A DNA stretch of 64,000 bases, from positions 2,046,001 through 2,110,000 of the forward strand of contig NZ_CP061771.1 in the NCBI RefSeq assembly GCF_011751885.2, read 5' to 3'. The stretch comes from Salinibacterium sp. ZJ450. GTDB taxonomy: Bacteria > Actinomycetota > Actinomycetes > Actinomycetales > Microbacteriaceae. Shown here one piece after another: positions 61,630-64,000 of this stretch (positions are counted from its first letter, which is position 1; each line of letters begins with the position of its first letter). The notes under the pieces are model-generated. The model was not told where the DNA came from and did not search any database. It saw nothing but the letters and a program-made list of their open reading frames with translations. The translations under genes were made by a program, and so were the position numbers.

Positions 61630-61996
61630 TGCGACGCCGGCGGATGGCGTGGGCGATCAGCCGCCAGCCGAGCAGGAACGCGGCGAGGGCGAGGACGGCC
61701 ACGGCGATGAAGGTGAACTGCACGCCCTGCCCCGACAGCAGCCGCAGCAGCATGCCGCCGGCCACGGTCGCCAGCCAGATGCCGACACCGGGGGTCACCA
61801 CGCCGAGCGGATGCCGCCAGGCGAGGGTGACGAGCCAGCCGATCGCGAGGCCGGTAAGGAACGGCCATGCCGTGGTGACAAAGCCCAGCAACGCCCCTTC
61901 CGAGCCGTGCTCGCGGCGGCCGATGAGCACAAACAGCAGCACGAACAGGATGTCGAGCACGGCGGCCAGTGCGACGGTGCGGCTGCGAGTTGTCAT
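61619..61996 (-). CDS. DUF3054 membrane protein
   Basis: A 125-residue membrane protein with four predicted spans: about 7-25, 36-60 (TTAWPFLTGLAIGWLVTLAW), 67-86, 91-113. WRHPLG and RHAIRRRR-like basic ends fit DUF3054. Role unknown. The ATG overlaps the stop of the upstream methyltransferase (ATGA). Confidence 0.84.
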   Translation of the reverse strand: MTTRSRTVALAAVLDILFVLLFVLIGRREHGSEGALLGFVTTAWPFLTGLAIGWLVTLAWRHPLGVVTPGVGIWLATVAGGMLLRLLSGQGVQFTFIAVAVLALAAFLLGWRLIAHAIRRRRTTR

Positions 61997-63531
61997 CGGT
62001 CGGTTCCTTCCGGAAGCTGCAGGATGCCGGTCTCCACAAGCTCGCGCAGCCGTGGCAGGATCTCCGCGGTGAGCTGCTCGGCGTCGACGTCGAGCAGCTG
62101 CCCGATCGCCGCGCAGATCGCCGCGACGCTGAGGCTGCCGTCCGAGGCGCCGACGACCGCGGCCAAAGCCGTGTCGAGCGTGACGGTGCGGGCGAATCCG
62201 CCGCCCTGGCGCAGCAGCATCACCGTCGGGTCGGCGTCGCCCGGCCAGTAGTGGCGTTCCTCGGTGACGTCGGCGGCGACGGTGAGAGCGGTCGCCGCCA
62301 GCTCGGAATCGGTGAGCGCGTCAAGCCGGTCCGCGGCGGCGAGGCACGCCGCGAGGTGCGCGCCGAGGCCGGCCGGGTTGTGGCCGAGCGGCCCGAGCTG
62401 ACGCTCCATGCGCTGCCGCGGAGCGGGGCTGTGTGCATCCGGGCGGCGCAGGGTGACGTAGCCGAAGCCGACCTGCGACACGTCACGCGCGGCGAAGTCG
62501 TTCAGCCAGGCATCGTAGAGGGCGTCGAAGTCGTCGCCGGGGCGGATGCCGCCGTCGCGGATCCAGGTTTCGGCGTACAGCGCGGCATCCTGCACCTCGC
62601 GCTCGATGATCCAGCCGTCAAGCCCCACGGTGTCATTCCCCACCGAGTCAAGCCACGCGCGCACCCGGTCGAAGGCGTGCACCGAGCCACGGTACTCCCA
62701 GTTGCCGAGCAGTTGCGCCACCCCCTGCGGTGTCAGGTGCTCGGCCGCTCCACGGATGACGGCCTCGACGATGCCGTCACCGACCATGCCTCCGTCGCGG
62801 TACTCGTAGGCGGGAACGCCCTCCACCCGCGGGGTGATCACGAACGGCGGGTTCGACACGATCTGGTCGAACCGCTCACCGTGCACCGGCTCATACAGGC
62901 TGCCGTGCCGGAACTCGATCGACTCGATGCCGTTCACGGCGGCGTTCAGCGCCGCAATCTGAAGCGCGCGCTCCGAGATGTCGGTGGCGACAACGCGGCG
63001 CGCATGCCGGGAGGCGTGCATGGCCTGGATGCCGCATCCGGTTCCGAGGTCGAGCACGGAGTCGACCGGCGTCTGGATCATCAGGGTGCTGAGCGTCATC
63101 GACGCACCGCCCACCCCGAGCACGTGGTCTTCCCGCAGCGCCCGCCCGAGCGCCAGCTCGCCGAGGTCGGAGGCGATCCACCAACTGCCGTCGCCGTGCT
63201 GGTCGGTGAAGCTGTACGGTCGCAGATCGAGGAGGGGGCGGATGTCGCCGTCCTCCGCTGCGACCAGTCCGAGTTCCGCGGCCCCGGCGACGCCCAGGGT
63301 GGGCAGCGCGGACTCCAGTGCCTCCGCGGCCACGGGCAGGCCGAGCACGAACAGCCGGGCGAGGGTGGCGGCCGGCTTCTGCTGGGAGCGCAGCGCCCGC
63401 AGCGCGGGCACCCGATGTCCGCGGAACAGCGCCTCATCCGCGGCGCTCCCCCAGAGCGCCGTCAGGGTGGGGACCGTGAACTGTGCCGTGGTGAGGTCGG
63501 CGCGGAGTCGGGCGGCAAGCGTCGCGGTCAT
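61993..63531 (-). CDS. Class I methyltransferase with HemK-like NPPF motif
   Basis: A 512-residue protein. An N-terminal helical part (1-105) precedes a Rossmann SAM domain with VLDLGTGCGIQAMHASRHA and the catalytic FDQIVSNPPFVITP (NPPF, as in N6-adenine or N5-glutamine methyltransferases). A C-terminal winged-helix-like part follows (about 330-512). Likely a ribosomal or rRNA modifier, target unknown. ATGA overlap with the AI-2E-type gene upstream and with DUF3054 downstream. Confidence 0.85.
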   Translation of the reverse strand: MTATLAARLRADLTTAQFTVPTLTALWGSAADEALFRGHRVPALRALRSQQKPAATLARLFVLGLPVAAEALESALPTLGVAGAAELGLVAAEDGDIRPLLDLRPYSFTDQHGDGSWWIASDLGELALGRALREDHVLGVGGASMTLSTLMIQTPVDSVLDLGTGCGIQAMHASRHARRVVATDISERALQIAALNAAVNGIESIEFRHGSLYEPVHGERFDQIVSNPPFVITPRVEGVPAYEYRDGGMVGDGIVEAVIRGAAEHLTPQGVAQLLGNWEYRGSVHAFDRVRAWLDSVGNDTVGLDGWIIEREVQDAALYAETWIRDGGIRPGDDFDALYDAWLNDFAARDVSQVGFGYVTLRRPDAHSPAPRQRMERQLGPLGHNPAGLGAHLAACLAAADRLDALTDSELAATALTVAADVTEERHYWPGDADPTVMLLRQGGGFARTVTLDTALAAVVGASDGSLSVAAICAAIGQLLDVDAEQLTAEILPRLRELVETGILQLPEGTDR

Positions 63532-64000
63532 CGGCGTGCCACGGTTGCGGGAAGCGCAGGCTCGTTGACCCCTGCCCAGATCTTCACCACGGCCCAGCTG
63601 ACCGCGGCAACCGGCACCGACAGCACGGCGCCGAGGATTCCGCCGAGAATCGTGCCGATGGTCAGGGCGAGCAGGATCACCAGGGCGTGCAGCTTGAGGG
63701 ACCGGCCGAGCACGACCGGCTGCAGCAGGTCGCCCTCCAGCTGGTTGACCGCGATGACGACCGCCACCACGATCAGGGCGATGAGCGGGCCGTTCGCGAC
63801 CAGGGCGACGAGGGCGGCGAGCACGCCGGCCAGCGTCGCGCCGATCAGCGGGATGAACGCGCCGATGAACACGATAACCGCCAACGGCAGCGCGAGCGGC
63901 ACCTGCAGGATGGCCAGGGCGATGCCGATCACGATGGCGTCGACCGCGGCCACGATCGAGGTGCCGCGCACGTACACGCCGAGCACCTCCACGGTGCGTG
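63528..64000 (-). CDS. AI-2E family transporter, 5' end missing
   Basis: C-terminal part of a membrane protein of the AI-2E/PerM family, frame open to the right window edge. Visible spans of strongly hydrophobic residues and the segment VFIGAFIPLIGATLAGVLAALVAL are typical of the family; NQLEGDLLQPVVLGRSLKLH is the family signature near the C-terminus. Transport substrate unknown; the family includes Na+/H+ antiporters and a proposed AI-2 exporter. First gene, overlapping, of the operon with the methyltransferase and DUF3054. Confidence 0.87.
   Translation of the reverse strand, partial: RTVEVLGVYVRGTSIVAAVDAIVIGIALAILQVPLALPLAVIVFIGAFIPLIGATLAGVLAALVALVANGPLIALIVVAVVIAVNQLEGDLLQPVVLGRSLKLHALVILLALTIGTILGGILGAVLSVPVAAVSWAVVKIWAGVNEPALPATVARR

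Noticed and set aside
1-64000. Mobile element or defence island
   Set aside because: No transposase, integrase, restriction, toxin-antitoxin or phage-like gene was recognised; base composition looks uniform and genes are core-type.

Overview
This is ordinary chromosome from a high-GC Gram-positive actinobacterium, most probably Microbacteriaceae. The evidence is: coding bias rich in GCC/CTG/GAC codons; two clpP paralogues; a clpS / DUF2017 / zincin-like peptidase triad; DUF2510, DUF3054 and DUF3097 proteins; a valS of the GWDDNGLPTE type; many leaderless starts and 4-base start/stop overlaps. I see no insertion sequence, prophage, integrase, rRNA or CRISPR array. The assignment to family is inference from gene content.

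Layout. 1-7.8 kb: end of a ZIP metal transporter, an F420-type oxidoreductase, valS with a small downstream gene, then a NitT/TauT-type ABC importer (lipoprotein, two permeases, ATPase). 7.7-13 kb: methyltransferase, M3 oligopeptidase with a TerC protein, BenE-type transporter. 13-22 kb: the Clp/trigger-factor neighbourhood (clpX, clpP2-clpP1, tig), interrupted by a copper-type CopC protein with a His/Met-rich membrane protein, a nucleoside hydrolase, a TPR protein and a PLP enzyme; tRNA-Pro and tRNA-Gly follow. 22-35 kb: a four-gene operon rpiB / Nei-type glycosylase / PaiB-like / amidohydrolase, then pepN, mscS-glbO, a quinone-reductase-like SDR and a KstD-like flavoprotein. 35-42.5 kb: thioesterases, ettA, a second-type SSB, msrA, an aldo/keto reductase remnant, an EamA transporter. 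42.6-46.7 kb: a compact operon with tRNA-Arg embedded between protein genes, then GDSL hydrolase, orn, tRNA-His and the clpS triad. 46.7-50.1 kb: a thiamine-precursor ECF transporter (ykoEDC order) with a coupled P-loop kinase, under a TPP riboswitch. 50-64 kb: GNAT, fadD, a truncated haemoglobin, a ferritin-like/VIT1 fusion under a yybP-ykoY (Mn2+) riboswitch, an M23 peptidase behind an 11-bp phased operator, FUSC, DUF3097, ADH, pcm, VOC, and a methyltransferase operon cut off by the window end.

The most interesting points are the two riboswitches, each with a visible RBS-sequestering expression platform; the ferritin-VIT1 fusion as likely Mn/Fe exporter; the uncharacterised kinase in the thiamine operon; the tRNA-Arg whose 3' end lies one base from the start codon of the next gene; the MtrA/PhoP-like triple repeat upstream of the M23 peptidase; and the remnant of an aldo/keto reductase that may now supply the promoter and translation start of an EamA transporter. 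All functional statements rest on motif recognition by eye; no searches were run.
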